From Cupriavidus necator N-1 (GTDB lineage Bacteria; Pseudomonadota; Gammaproteobacteria; Burkholderiales; Burkholderiaceae): 64,000 nt of DNA. Shown here in pieces: positions 9,041 through 17,822 of the stretch (within the stretch, counting starts at the first letter, position 1; each line of letters opens with the position of its first letter). Made by a program: the position numbers and the translations under genes. The stretch spans positions 372,001 through 436,000 of the forward strand of contig NC_015727.1 in NCBI RefSeq assembly GCF_000219215.1. The letters are read 5' to 3'. A model generated the notes under the pieces. The model made no database searches. It saw only the letters and a list, made by a program, of their open reading frames with translations, and had not been told where the DNA came from.

Positions 9041-10021
9041 ATGTCCACAAAAACCCGCCGATCGTTCCTCGCGTTCGCTGCTCAGGCCGCGTGCCTCGCT
9101 TGGCTCGGCAATCCCGTGTGGGCCCAGTCGAAGCCGGTGGCGCGGATCGTCGTCCCCTTCGCGCCCGGCGGAGGAGGCGATGTGCTGGGGCGCCTGCTGG
9201 CGGAGAAGCTGTCCATCGAGCTGGGCCAGGCCGTCATCGTCGAAAACCGGCCGGGGGGCAGCGCCACGATTGCCACTGACGTGGTGGCCAAGTCGGCGCC
9301 GGATGGCAATACGATCCTGCTGACGGTGCCGCTGCTGGTGCAGACGCCATCGCTGTTCAAGAAGCTGCCATTCGACCCGATCGCCGACCTGACGCCGGTC
9401 GTTGACGTGGTCACGTCGCCGCTATGGGTGGCGGTCAGTACCTCGAGGACCTCGGCGCGCACCGTCAAGGAGTTCGTGGCGGACGTCAAGGCGCATCCGG
9501 CCAAGCATAGCTTCGCCTCCCTCGGCAACGGCTCCTCGGCACATGTGCTCGGCTCGCAGTTCAACGCAGTGGCTGGGCTAGACATGATCCACGTGCCCTA
9601 CAAGGGCTCTGCCCCGGCGAGCGTGGCGCTGGTCGCGGGCGAGGTGTCACTCACGATCCTGGATATCGTCACGCTGAAGCCGCAACTGGCATCGGGCAAG
9701 ATCCGCCTTCTGGCGGTCACTGGCGGCAAGCGGTCGCCGTTGACGCCCGAGGTGCCGACGCTGGCTGAGCAAGGCTATCCGGGCTTCGATCTGCCGACGT
9801 GGGCCGGGCTGTTCGTCCCCAGCAAGACCTCGCCCGAGATCGTCCGCAAGCTGCACGCGGCGACAGTGAAGGTTCTCCATCAGCCCGATGTCGTATCACG
9901 CCTCGGCGGCCTCGGCTACATGCCCGGCGGCCAGTCCCAGGAATCGTTCGCCAGGGGAGTCGGCGCCGAAAAAGTGCGCTGGGCCGAGCTGATTGGAAAG
10001 GCCGGGATTCAACCGGACTGA
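9041..10021 (+). CDS. Bug-family periplasmic solute receptor (tripartite tricarboxylate transporter type)
   Basis: A 326-aa extracytoplasmic binding protein of the Bug/TctC family, which is greatly expanded in Burkholderiales and binds carboxylates. The signal region contains TRRSFLAF followed by a hydrophobic stretch and AxA-like cleavage near NPVWAQ; the double arginine with FL suggests Tat export. The mature part begins KPVARIVVPFAPGGGGD and carries ENRPGGS, both hallmarks of the family. ATG 9041 was chosen because the signal peptide starts there; the open frame reaches further upstream. No TctA/TctB membrane genes are near, as is common for orphan Bug receptors. Confidence 0.9.
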   Translation: MSTKTRRSFLAFAAQAACLAWLGNPVWAQSKPVARIVVPFAPGGGGDVLGRLLAEKLSIELGQAVIVENRPGGSATIATDVVAKSAPDGNTILLTVPLLVQTPSLFKKLPFDPIADLTPVVDVVTSPLWVAVSTSRTSARTVKEFVADVKAHPAKHSFASLGNGSSAHVLGSQFNAVAGLDMIHVPYKGSAPASVALVAGEVSLTILDIVTLKPQLASGKIRLLAVTGGKRSPLTPEVPTLAEQGYPGFDLPTWAGLFVPSKTSPEIVRKLHAATVKVLHQPDVVSRLGGLGYMPGGQSQESFARGVGAEKVRWAELIGKAGIQPD

Positions 10022-10032
10022 TCTGCCGCAGC

Positions 10033-10048
10033 CGGCCCGATAGGGCCG
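10033..10048. terminator. short GC hairpin between the two Bug receptor genes
   Basis: CGGCCC and GGGCCG pair perfectly around a GATA loop 11 bases after the first Bug stop. There is no T-run after it, so it is more likely an mRNA-stabilising or partial attenuation hairpin than a full terminator. Confidence 0.3.
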
Positions 10049-10136
10049 TCGTTCAGTTGCAACAATGCTGTGACATTTGCCACTGCGCGTACGCGCAGAG
10101 CCCCCTTTTTACTTCCGAATTTGTCGAGGTGATCCA

Positions 10137-11114
10137 ATGACGTGGATTTCATTCCCCCGCCGGCGCGCCCTGATGGCGATGCTGGTTCTGCTGTGCGGCC
10201 CGGTTGCGGCCCAGTCGTACCCCGACAAGCCCGTGCGGGTCGTGGTGCCGTTCCCCGCCGGTGGCGGTACCGATGTGGTCGCGCGCATCGCCGGTTCGGC
10301 GCTGCAGGTCAATATGAAGCAGGCCATTGTGGTCGACAACCGGCCCGGCGCAAGCGGCGTGATCGGCAGCGACTATGTCGCCAAGGCCCAGCCTGACGGC
10401 TATACGTTACTGTTCACGATTCCGATCCTGCTGCAGACTGCCAGCGCGATGCCGAAGATCCCGTATGACCCGCTGCGCGACTTCGTTCCCGTGACCACCC
10501 TGGTTAGCGCGCCGCTGTGGCTGGCAGTCAGCACCAGCCGCGTAAAGGCCACCGATTTCGCAGCATTCACCAGCGAGGCGAAAGCCACCACCAAAAAGTG
10601 GGAATACTCCTCGTTCGGCAACGCCTCGTCGTCGCACTTGTACGGCCACGCATTGAACCAGGCGCTAAGTGCCGGCATGCTCCACGTTCCATACAAAGGT
10701 GGGAGTGCCGCGGTGCAAGCGCTGGCGAACGGGGAGGTCGCCGCGATGTGGACCGATTATCCGTCTGTGCGTCCCTATGTCGCATCCGGGAAGGTGCGCA
10801 TCATCGCCTCCTCTGGCGCCAAGCGAAGCCGCCTGACGCCCGATGTCCCCACGCTGTCGGAACTTCGCTTGCCGGGTTTCGAAGCGCTCGGCTGGGGCGC
10901 CTTCTTCGCACCCGCGGGAACGCCCCCGGAGGTCGTCAAGCGCTTGCAGACCGAGATTTCGGCGGTGACGCGCAATCCGGACGTCGTCAAGAAATTTGCC
11001 GACCTGGGCTACGAGCCCGGGGGCAAGCCGCAGCCGGAATTCGCCGCCGATGTCCGCGCCGATCAGGCACGCTGGTCCGCCTTGATCAAGGCGGCCGACA
11101 TTCGGCTGGACTGA
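10137..11114 (+). CDS. second Bug-family periplasmic solute receptor
   Basis: A 325-aa paralogue of the preceding receptor. A Sec-type signal peptide (PRRRALMAMLVLLCGPVAAQS) is followed by YPDKPVRVVVPFPAGGGTDV and DNRPGASGV, the two signature stretches of Bug proteins. ATG 10137 has a GAGGTG ribosome site seven bases upstream; an upstream in-frame ATG at 10077 would spoil the signal peptide. The two receptors differ in their ligand-facing loops, so they may bind different carboxylated intermediates. The porin gene follows after about 200 bp, suggesting a joint uptake role. Confidence 0.9.
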   Translation: MTWISFPRRRALMAMLVLLCGPVAAQSYPDKPVRVVVPFPAGGGTDVVARIAGSALQVNMKQAIVVDNRPGASGVIGSDYVAKAQPDGYTLLFTIPILLQTASAMPKIPYDPLRDFVPVTTLVSAPLWLAVSTSRVKATDFAAFTSEAKATTKKWEYSSFGNASSSHLYGHALNQALSAGMLHVPYKGGSAAVQALANGEVAAMWTDYPSVRPYVASGKVRIIASSGAKRSRLTPDVPTLSELRLPGFEALGWGAFFAPAGTPPEVVKRLQTEISAVTRNPDVVKKFADLGYEPGGKPQPEFAADVRADQARWSALIKAADIRLD

Positions 11115-11319
11115 GCCTTCGAAAAGGGCGGCCCATTTGTTGCCTCGGTATGGGCCGGGGCTAACCCTGCGTAAGGGAGGGGCGGCGCGTTATCTCATAT
11201 TTCCGAATTGATTCATCAGAAACGTTCTACTGATGAGCCGGCAGGCAGGAAGAATAAGTTGCCGCCGGGAAATGGGGAATTCCCGCAGGGTCTGCATCAC
11301 ATCGATAAGGAGGAGTGTT

Positions 11320-12393
11320 TTGAACAAGATTGGACGGGTTCGGTTTCTGGCATCGGTTATGGCGATGAGTGCAACGGGTATGTCGGCGCAGGTCGTATTC
11401 GCGCAATCCAGTGTTACGATTTACGGCGTGGCCGATACCTATCTGGAGTACAGCAGCAACAATCGTTCTGCAATTGCGGGAGATAACAGCGCCAAGTCGG
11501 CGGTCAAGCTCACCTCTGCCGGCTTGTCCGGCCCGCGTTGGGGCTTGCGCGGCGTGGAAGATCTGGGTGGCGGCATGAAGGCCCTGTTCGTGCTGGAGAG
11601 CGGCTTCAATATCGACACCGGTACGATGGCCGACACCTCGCGCTTGTTTAACCGACAATCCTTTGTTGGCATGGAATCGCTCTATGGACGGCTAACGTTT
11701 GGCAGGCAATACACGACGTTTTTTGACATCCTAGCCAACTTTACGCCGCTCTACTACTCGGGCACCTACGAACCATTCTCGGTGCTGCTCGGGCCCTTGC
11801 GCGTCGATAATTCGGTCAAGTACCGCATCGCCCTCGGCGCGCTGACGGCGCAGGCTCACTACGCTTTCGGCGAACAGCCTGGATCGATTCAGGCCAGCGC
11901 ATCCTGGGGCGGCGGCGTCAGCTACGGGTCGGGGCCGTTTGCGGTCTCGGCGATCTATGACCAGGGCAATGGCCCCGACACCACCGCTGGCATCGCCAAG
12001 TCGCGCAAGGCAGCAGTGGCCGGCACCTACACGCAGGGACCGATCCGGCTTTCGGCCGGCTACCGCTGGGGCAAGGACGTCGCCGCAAACGGTGCTACCT
12101 CGTCGCGCGACAATATGTATTGGGCCGGCATCGGCTATCAGATCGCCACGCCATTCGGGCTGACGCTCGCCTACTACTACGACGACATCAAGTCGAAGAC
12201 AGGCGTCGCCAACCCGGCCAATCCGCAGCAGTACGTGTTGCAGGGAATCTACTCGTTATCCAAGCGCACCGACGTCTATGGCGTGGCCGCCTACGCAAAA
12301 AACTCTGCGCTCAACTTCGCTTCGCTGCAGACGCTCGCACCGGGGAAAACCAACCAAACCGGGGTTGCGCTGGGGATTCGGCACAAGTTCTGA
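11320..12393 (+). CDS. outer-membrane trimeric porin (Burkholderia OmpC-like)
   Basis: A 357-aa general porin of the Gram-negative porin-4 family. It has a signal peptide ending at VFAQS, the typical first strand SSVTIYGVADTYLEY, several GRQYTTFFD-type strand/loop motifs, and the classic C-terminal beta signal ending in aromatic F (IRHKF). The start is TTG 11320, supported by a strong AAGGAGGA site just upstream; an ATG at 11233 in the same frame would put non-signal sequence first. It probably lets the growth substrate cross the outer membrane ahead of the Bug receptors. Confidence 0.9.
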   Translation: MNKIGRVRFLASVMAMSATGMSAQVVFAQSSVTIYGVADTYLEYSSNNRSAIAGDNSAKSAVKLTSAGLSGPRWGLRGVEDLGGGMKALFVLESGFNIDTGTMADTSRLFNRQSFVGMESLYGRLTFGRQYTTFFDILANFTPLYYSGTYEPFSVLLGPLRVDNSVKYRIALGALTAQAHYAFGEQPGSIQASASWGGGVSYGSGPFAVSAIYDQGNGPDTTAGIAKSRKAAVAGTYTQGPIRLSAGYRWGKDVAANGATSSRDNMYWAGIGYQIATPFGLTLAYYYDDIKSKTGVANPANPQQYVLQGIYSLSKRTDVYGVAAYAKNSALNFASLQTLAPGKTNQTGVALGIRHKF

Positions 12394-12440
12394 GATAAGG
12401 GCGCTGGTCTCGGGACGCAAGATGTGTAGACCCGGAGTGG

Positions 12441-12470
12441 AGGCATATGGCCGGGAGTGGCCGTATGCCT
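12441..12470 (+). terminator. hairpin after the porin gene
   Basis: A 12-bp stem (12441-12452 with 12459-12470, one G-T wobble) closes on a six-base loop about 48 bp after the porin stop. It is followed by mixed sequence rather than a T-run, so termination strength is uncertain. Confidence 0.45.
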
Positions 12471-12556
12471 TCGAATCTATGACGGCTCGATCGCAGTTAA
12501 CAAATGGACGCTAGCGAAGATGATGATGCGTAACGCTTTCGACGCCGAGGACAAAC

Positions 12557-13618
12557 ATGACTAACAGGCATGATCTCGCCGGCACGGTGCCGGTGCGCGA
12601 GCAGCATCAGTTCGACCAGACGGCCCTGGAGCGCTGGATGGAACAGAATGTGGCGGGCTATGCGGGGCCGCTCACGATCGACCAGTTCAAGGGCGGGCAG
12701 TCTAACCCCACATACCGCCTGACCACGCCTGGCCGCAGCTATGTGCTGCGGCGCAAACCGCGCGGCGCCTTGCTGAAGGGCGCCCATGCGGTGGAGCGCG
12801 AAGCGCGCGTGATGGCGGCGCTCGGCCAAGCGGATTTTCCGGTGCCGTATATCCACGGGCTTTGCATCGACGATTCGGTGATTGGCAGCTGGTTCTTTGT
12901 CATGGATATGATCGAAGGCCGGATCTTCTGGGATGCCAGTTTTTCCGATGTTTCACGGCATGACCGTGCGGCGTACATGGACGCGATGAACGCGACGCTG
13001 GCCCGGTTGCATACGATAGATCCCGCTTCGATCGGTCTAAGCGATTACGGCAAGCCTGGCGGTTACGTGGCTCGCCAGGTGGCACGCTGGTCGGCCCAGT
13101 ACCTAAGCGACGGAGTGGCCGGTCGGCATCCCTCGATGGATCTGCTTGCCAACTGGTTGCCTCGGCATCTGCCAGCCGCCGATGAGGTTGCCATTGCGCA
13201 TGGCGACTTCCGGGCCGACAACATGATTTTTCATCCTTCCGAGCCCCGGGTGCTGGCGGTGCTGGATTGGGAGCTGTCTACCCTCGGTGATCCACTTGCC
13301 GACTTCGCCTATCATGTAATGATGTTCCGCATGCCGTCTGACATCCTGGGTGGCATCGCGGGGCGGGACTTGGCAGCCTTGGGATTGCCGGATGAGGTTG
13401 CGTATGTCGACGCTTATTGCAGGCGTACAGGCCGCGATGGTATCCCGAACCTCGATTTCTACATCGCCTTCAACATGTTCCGCTTCGCCGCGATCCTGCA
13501 TGGCATCAAGGGCAGAGTTGCGCGCGGCACGGCCTCCAATGCCGACGCGCATGCCATGGGCGAACGCTTTGCGCGCGTGGCCGAGCTGGCTTGGGCGCAG
13601 GCGCAGCGAGTGGGTTGA
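12557..13618 (+). CDS. APH-family phosphotransferase (acyl-CoA kinase-like)
   Basis: A 353-aa protein with the aminoglycoside-phosphotransferase kinase fold. The catalytic loop is HGDFRADN with H215 and D217, and the metal-binding DWELSTLGDPLAD follows. This branch (N-terminal GGQSNPTYRL glycine loop) is the one found fused to or next to acyl-CoA dehydrogenases, as in human ACAD10/11, where it phosphorylates 4-hydroxyacyl-CoA. It therefore probably acts on a hydroxyacyl-CoA rather than an antibiotic. A GAGGA site precedes the ATG. It has no ACAD beside it, unlike the copy at 36949. Its 3' end overlaps the tail of the truncated hydratase frame on the other strand. Confidence 0.85.
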   Translation: MTNRHDLAGTVPVREQHQFDQTALERWMEQNVAGYAGPLTIDQFKGGQSNPTYRLTTPGRSYVLRRKPRGALLKGAHAVEREARVMAALGQADFPVPYIHGLCIDDSVIGSWFFVMDMIEGRIFWDASFSDVSRHDRAAYMDAMNATLARLHTIDPASIGLSDYGKPGGYVARQVARWSAQYLSDGVAGRHPSMDLLANWLPRHLPAADEVAIAHGDFRADNMIFHPSEPRVLAVLDWELSTLGDPLADFAYHVMMFRMPSDILGGIAGRDLAALGLPDEVAYVDAYCRRTGRDGIPNLDFYIAFNMFRFAAILHGIKGRVARGTASNADAHAMGERFARVAELAWAQAQRVG

Positions 13619-14201
13619 GGGCTGGCCGGGATTTCGCGTTAGCTCTTTTGTGCCGCGATTTGTTGGTCGCGATTATCGAGTTTATGGGATCGACACCGAG
13701 CTCACGCTCGAGGTACTGGCGGGAACGCGAGTAGCCGACGACCATCGGCCAAAAAAACGCCCCGCTGTCCTCAGCAGACTGCCCGATGTTTACGTGAGGA
13801 TCCGCGATCTCCGCGGTATCCACCGAAATCGCCACATCTGCCAGGAGCGCGAGCGTAGCCCCCAGGCCTCTCGCATGACCGTTGACGCGTGCGATCACCG
13901 GCTTGGACATTGAAAGCAGCGAGCTCACCATGTTTGGTGCACGGGAAATCATGGAGGCGCGGACGCTCGAGTTGTCGCATGCTTTCAGCCTGCCGGTCCG
14001 GTCAGCGCCCGCAGAAAACACTCGACCGGTGCCAGTGAGCACCACCACTTCACATTCCGCGTCGTGCTCGATCTCATCGAAGACGTAGGAGAGTTCATCG
14101 TGCAAACCAAAGTTCGCGGCGTTAGCGGATGGGTTGTCCATCGTCACTGTGAGAATCTTGCCGCGCCGCTCGAATTTCAGAAACTTGTAACGTTCATACA
14201 T
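13506..14201 (-). pseudogene. 3'-truncated enoyl-CoA hydratase
   Basis: From ATG 14201 a crotonase-like protein is readable for about 165 residues: TVTMDNPSANA, TGTGRVFSAGAD, the oxyanion segment VNGHARGLGA and IADPHVNIGQSAEDSG. Homology stops at GYSRSRQYL (near 13711), where an intact enzyme would continue with LTGD and another 80-90 residues. The frame then runs through unrelated sequence into the antisense of the kinase gene and stops at 13506. The C-terminal helices needed for trimerisation and part of the active site are missing, so the gene is probably dead. It is last in the leftward run that starts at 19805. The closest relative in the window is the hydratase at 59703. Confidence 0.75.
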
Positions 14202-14317
14202 GGAGTTCTGGATGTAACCGGACGGTATCCCCAGGGGCGTGGCAGGAAGCCTGGGCGTGGCCAGAAGAGTTGGGTGGGTGGTAGAGACACCAGCGGTCCG
14301 GTCGCGCAGCTTGCCGG

Positions 14318-16054
14318 TTACCGTGCCTCGGCCTCGTGGACGGCCGCCCGATGATTGGCTGCGATGTCGTTTGCCGCAACGTAGCCGAATGTCAGGGCCT
14401 GTCCGAGGGTAGCACCCGCGCCGGGGTAGGTATCGCCATAAACCGAGCCGGAAGCATTTCCCGCGGCATATAGCCCGGGAATCGGGTTGTCGTTGAGGTC
14501 CAGCACACGCGCTCTGGGGTCCACCTTTAAGCCTCCTTTGGTGCCCAGGTCGCCCAAGTTCACTGGAACGGCATAAAAGGGACCTTTTTCGATTGTGCCA
14601 AGGCAAGGGTTTGGAGTGTGCCGCGGATCGCCGAGGAAACGGTCATACTCGAAGCTGCCACGCCCAAATTCCGGATCTATCCCAGTGCGCGCGTATTCAT
14701 TGATCTTGCGGACTTCCTCACTGAGCGGCTGCGGTGGAAGTCCGATGCTTCCGGCCAGCTCAGCAATGCTGTCCGCACGATACAAATACCTGGTCCACCA
14801 GTGCTCGGGAATCTTGCTGTCCGGCATGATGGATGCCGGCATCAGGCCGCCAGCGGTGTACAGCTTGCGGAACTGGGCGTCGAATACGAGCCAACAGGGG
14901 ATGCTCATCCCGGTTTTCTGCTGCTCTTCGATCAGAGCGATCCCGAAGCGGTCGTAGCTGCAGGATTCGTTGAGAAAGCGGCGCCCCAACTGGTTGACAC
15001 ATAGGCTGTGCGGACGACCGACATCGAAGACCATCTGGTGCACCATATCGATGTTGGGGACGCCGTGGATGGGCATCACCATGGTGGGGACCCACCACGC
15101 GCCTTCCATGAACTCGATTGCGGCGCCAATTGCCTGGCCCGCCTGGATCGCCATCCCGGTATTACCGTCCATGGGCGTGCTGCTGAATCGCGCAGGAAGC
15201 GGAAGCGGAAGATGCTTGTCACGCAGCGCCTGGTTCCATTCGAAGCCACCGGCTGCGATGACGACGCCCCGGCGCGCGTCAATCCGGATTGGCCGACCGT
15301 ACTGCCTCAGCCATACGCCAACTACCTCGCCGTGCTCAACGATCAACTCATCCAGTGCCGTGTTGAGCCATAGGGGAACGCGGCGCTTGTTGAGCGCCAT
15401 GCGCATTCCTCCGATAAGGGCATTACCCATCGAGAGCCGGCGGTCCCGAGGTGTCTTGCGGCGCCAGGAGAAATCGGTCCAGTAGTTGAAGACCATTTTT
15501 GCGAAGAGGCTGCGCCACCCCGGCGCCCTGGTGGCCAGGGTGAACGCCTCATAGAGGCTGAGCGTGTAGCGGTTGAATATCTTGAAGCGGACGAACTGTT
15601 CGCGCAGCGTGTGAAAATCGTTGGCCAGTCCGGCGCCGTCGATTACCTGGGGAGCCAGGGCCCGTCCAGGGTGGGCGCCTTCGGCCTCGGAGTAATAGTC
15701 CGGATAGCCCGTCTGCACGTCGAGCTTCAGCCCGGTACTGCTGGCGAGGTAGCGGGCCATTTCCGGCGCGGTATCGACGAATTTTTCCAGGCGATCCTGG
15801 CGCACTGGCCCGCGTGCCACCGTCTTCAGATAAGTGAGAGCCTTTTCCCGGCTGTCGCCGGTTGCATCGAGACCATGATTGGGCACCCAGAAAAGGCCGC
15901 CGGACGTTGCCGACGTGCCGCCGTACTGGCGTTCCTTTTCGACGATCAATACATCCAGACCCTGGTCCCTGGCGCGCAAGGCGGCCATCATCCCGGCCGC
16001 TCCCGAGCCGATCACGATAACATCGTAGGTGACTTTCATCTGATTTTCTGACAT
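14318..16054 (-). CDS. FAD-dependent dehydrogenase, 3-ketosteroid-delta1-dehydrogenase-like
   Basis: A 578-aa flavoprotein of the FAD-binding-2 / 3-oxosteroid 1-dehydrogenase group. The N-terminal dinucleotide fold VIGSGAAGMMAALRA is followed by EKERQYGGTSATSGG, and the C-terminal FAD-contact region is GLYAAGNASGSVYGDTYPGAGATLG. The family desaturates rings or acyl chains next to a carbonyl. I chose the ATG at 16054 (MSENQ); an internal ATG at 16039 is possible. It starts 55 bp after the hydrolase/flavin-reductase fusion in the same leftward operon. A full-length paralogue of the same length lies at 45184. Confidence 0.88.
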   Translation of the reverse strand: MSENQMKVTYDVIVIGSGAAGMMAALRARDQGLDVLIVEKERQYGGTSATSGGLFWVPNHGLDATGDSREKALTYLKTVARGPVRQDRLEKFVDTAPEMARYLASSTGLKLDVQTGYPDYYSEAEGAHPGRALAPQVIDGAGLANDFHTLREQFVRFKIFNRYTLSLYEAFTLATRAPGWRSLFAKMVFNYWTDFSWRRKTPRDRRLSMGNALIGGMRMALNKRRVPLWLNTALDELIVEHGEVVGVWLRQYGRPIRIDARRGVVIAAGGFEWNQALRDKHLPLPLPARFSSTPMDGNTGMAIQAGQAIGAAIEFMEGAWWVPTMVMPIHGVPNIDMVHQMVFDVGRPHSLCVNQLGRRFLNESCSYDRFGIALIEEQQKTGMSIPCWLVFDAQFRKLYTAGGLMPASIMPDSKIPEHWWTRYLYRADSIAELAGSIGLPPQPLSEEVRKINEYARTGIDPEFGRGSFEYDRFLGDPRHTPNPCLGTIEKGPFYAVPVNLGDLGTKGGLKVDPRARVLDLNDNPIPGLYAAGNASGSVYGDTYPGAGATLGQALTFGYVAANDIAANHRAAVHEAEAR

Positions 16055-16109
16055 TTTGATGCAACCAATGTTCCGACCGCTGACAGCGTTGCGCTGAAAC
16101 TCAATGTAC

Positions 16110-17468
16110 CTATTTCTCTGACTCTTCACGCGCCACGTGGATGCGTCGGTATTTCCCTTGGAAGAACAGTAAAGGATCCCGGACCGGGTCATAATGGACT
16201 CGCTTAACAAGTCCGAGCACAATCACATGGTCACCGCCATCAACGATTTCGCGAATCGAGCATTCGAAGTTTGCTATGGCATCGAGAATGATCGGAACCT
16301 GATACTCCCAGAGTTCCCATTCCGTCGCCGCAAACCTGTCTTCGATCCGGGACGCGAATTTCCCGGAAATCGCCTGCTGCCCGATATGCAGCACATTCAC
16401 CGCGAATGCGCCGCGCTTGCGCAGTGCTTCGACGCTGGCCGATTCGCGCTTGACGCAGAACAGCACGAGCGGCGGGTCGAGCGATACCGAAGTGAACGAA
16501 TTTGCGGTGAATCCCATCGGCGTGCCATCGGGATCCGAGGTGGTAATCACAGTGACGCCTGTCGCGAAGCATCCCATCGCGTCGCGCAGCATGCGCGGCT
16601 CGACGCCGCCTTGAGGACGCAACTTTGAGCGCGGGATGGCGCGCTCCAGGAAACCGATGATCGCGGCATCAAAGGCGTCATTGCGGCCGCCGATGATTGC
16701 GTCGCCCATACCTGGGATGTCCGCGAATTCCGCATGCGGTACCAGTTCGCGGAATTCATGCATGCTTTCCCGGTCGACCTTCGTGCTGGATTCGCCTCGA
16801 ACGAAGAAAGTCGGAATATCCAGCGCCAGCGCGGCTGCGGTGAATCGGCGTTGTGCGGCCTTGCGGTCGGAAGCATCGACCTTGAACCCTTGATAGGCGG
16901 GATCGATGTGCCAGCGGAAGCGACCATCGTCGCATCGCCTGAGGTGCCGCTTCACTTCCTCGAGGTCGAGTTGCTGCTTGGCGGGAAGGTGTTCCGCGAC
17001 GACCCGGCCGGCATCCGCCACCGTGGAAAAACCGTCTGCATCCATTGTCATCAGCGATGCCATGCGGTCCAGACCGGCCGGTGCCATCCGCGGCGCCGCA
17101 TCGATCAGCACCAGCGCGCTCGCCAGCGGTTCCGGACTCTCGCTGATCGCCGCCAATGCTGCAAGCCCGCCGAGATTGGCGCCCACTACCGCGGGTTTCG
17201 AGGGCAGTTGCTGGATCACCGCCACAATATCCTGAATGATGTCGCCTAGCTCATATCGCCTGTTCGGTGACCAGTCACTCTCTCCGTGCCCGCGCAACTC
17301 TACCGTTACGACGTAGCGTCCGGCCGCCACCAGGGCTTTCGACGCCCTGGCCCAGGCAGCAGCCGTCTGTCCAAAGCCGGGCAGCAGCAGCACGCATGGG
17401 TCCTCGGGGGCGCCGCTCGCACTGGCTGCCAGAGTAATTTCACCAGAGCCGTTTAATCGCATTGTCAT
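16110..17468 (-). CDS. alpha/beta-hydrolase-fold domain fused to a flavin reductase
   Basis: A 452-aa two-domain protein. Residues 1-280 have an alpha/beta-hydrolase fold closely like the protein at 28769. Residues 289-452 form a flavin-reductase-like split barrel (MLRDAMGCFATGVTVITT, GFTANSFTSVSLDPPLVLFC), the kind that feeds reduced flavin to two-component monooxygenases. The hydrolase triad is lost: the nucleophile position is N98 (GANLGG instead of GASLGG), the acid position is T229, and the histidine position is D256 (GMGDAI instead of GAGHMV). The first domain is thus probably a binding or scaffold domain. Adjacent genes are an amidohydrolase upstream and the flavoprotein downstream; no partner monooxygenase is visible in the window. 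Confidence 0.85.
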   Translation of the reverse strand: MTMRLNGSGEITLAASASGAPEDPCVLLLPGFGQTAAAWARASKALVAAGRYVVTVELRGHGESDWSPNRRYELGDIIQDIVAVIQQLPSKPAVVGANLGGLAALAAISESPEPLASALVLIDAAPRMAPAGLDRMASLMTMDADGFSTVADAGRVVAEHLPAKQQLDLEEVKRHLRRCDDGRFRWHIDPAYQGFKVDASDRKAAQRRFTAAALALDIPTFFVRGESSTKVDRESMHEFRELVPHAEFADIPGMGDAIIGGRNDAFDAAIIGFLERAIPRSKLRPQGGVEPRMLRDAMGCFATGVTVITTSDPDGTPMGFTANSFTSVSLDPPLVLFCVKRESASVEALRKRGAFAVNVLHIGQQAISGKFASRIEDRFAATEWELWEYQVPIILDAIANFECSIREIVDGGDHVIVLGLVKRVHYDPVRDPLLFFQGKYRRIHVAREESEK

Positions 17469-17822
17469 TTCGAGGGCCTGTATGTGGTATCACGAACCCA
17501 ATGTAACAGCGGATCGCGACAGCGCTTATCCTTACAGGCAATGGGAGTTGCCGTGGCCGAACGTTGCCTGGGAACAGGCCGTTGAGCTGGGCTTGGCGAG
17601 AATCACGCCGCTAATGCAGACGGCACTGACTGCGCACGATCCTCGCCGCAAGAGTCTGCAATCCCTGAGCGCGAGGAGAGGAAACGAGAGCGTTGTCGCT
17701 TGCCGTCGCGGCAGAGGTCATTGCGGGGCATAGACGAGACGGGTGGGAGCAGGAAGGAGCAGGGCGCCCGCGTGATTGCGCCCGTGCCGGAGTCGGATGC
17801 CGGCGGGCCGGCATCGGCGGTG
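17469..17822. other. 354-bp gap without a recognisable gene
   Basis: It lies between the amidohydrolase stop (leftward, 17823) and the start of the fusion gene (17468). Small open frames occur on both strands (for example 17482-17733), but their predicted products show no family features and no good ribosome sites. It probably carries the promoter of the fusion gene. Confidence 0.4.

Noticed and set aside
11130..11156. A 7-bp inverted repeat after the second Bug gene
   Set aside because: Short stem with a 13-base loop and no T-run; too weak to call a terminator.
17482..17733. An 83-codon rightward open frame
   Set aside because: No ribosome site of quality, no family features and competing frames on the other strand.
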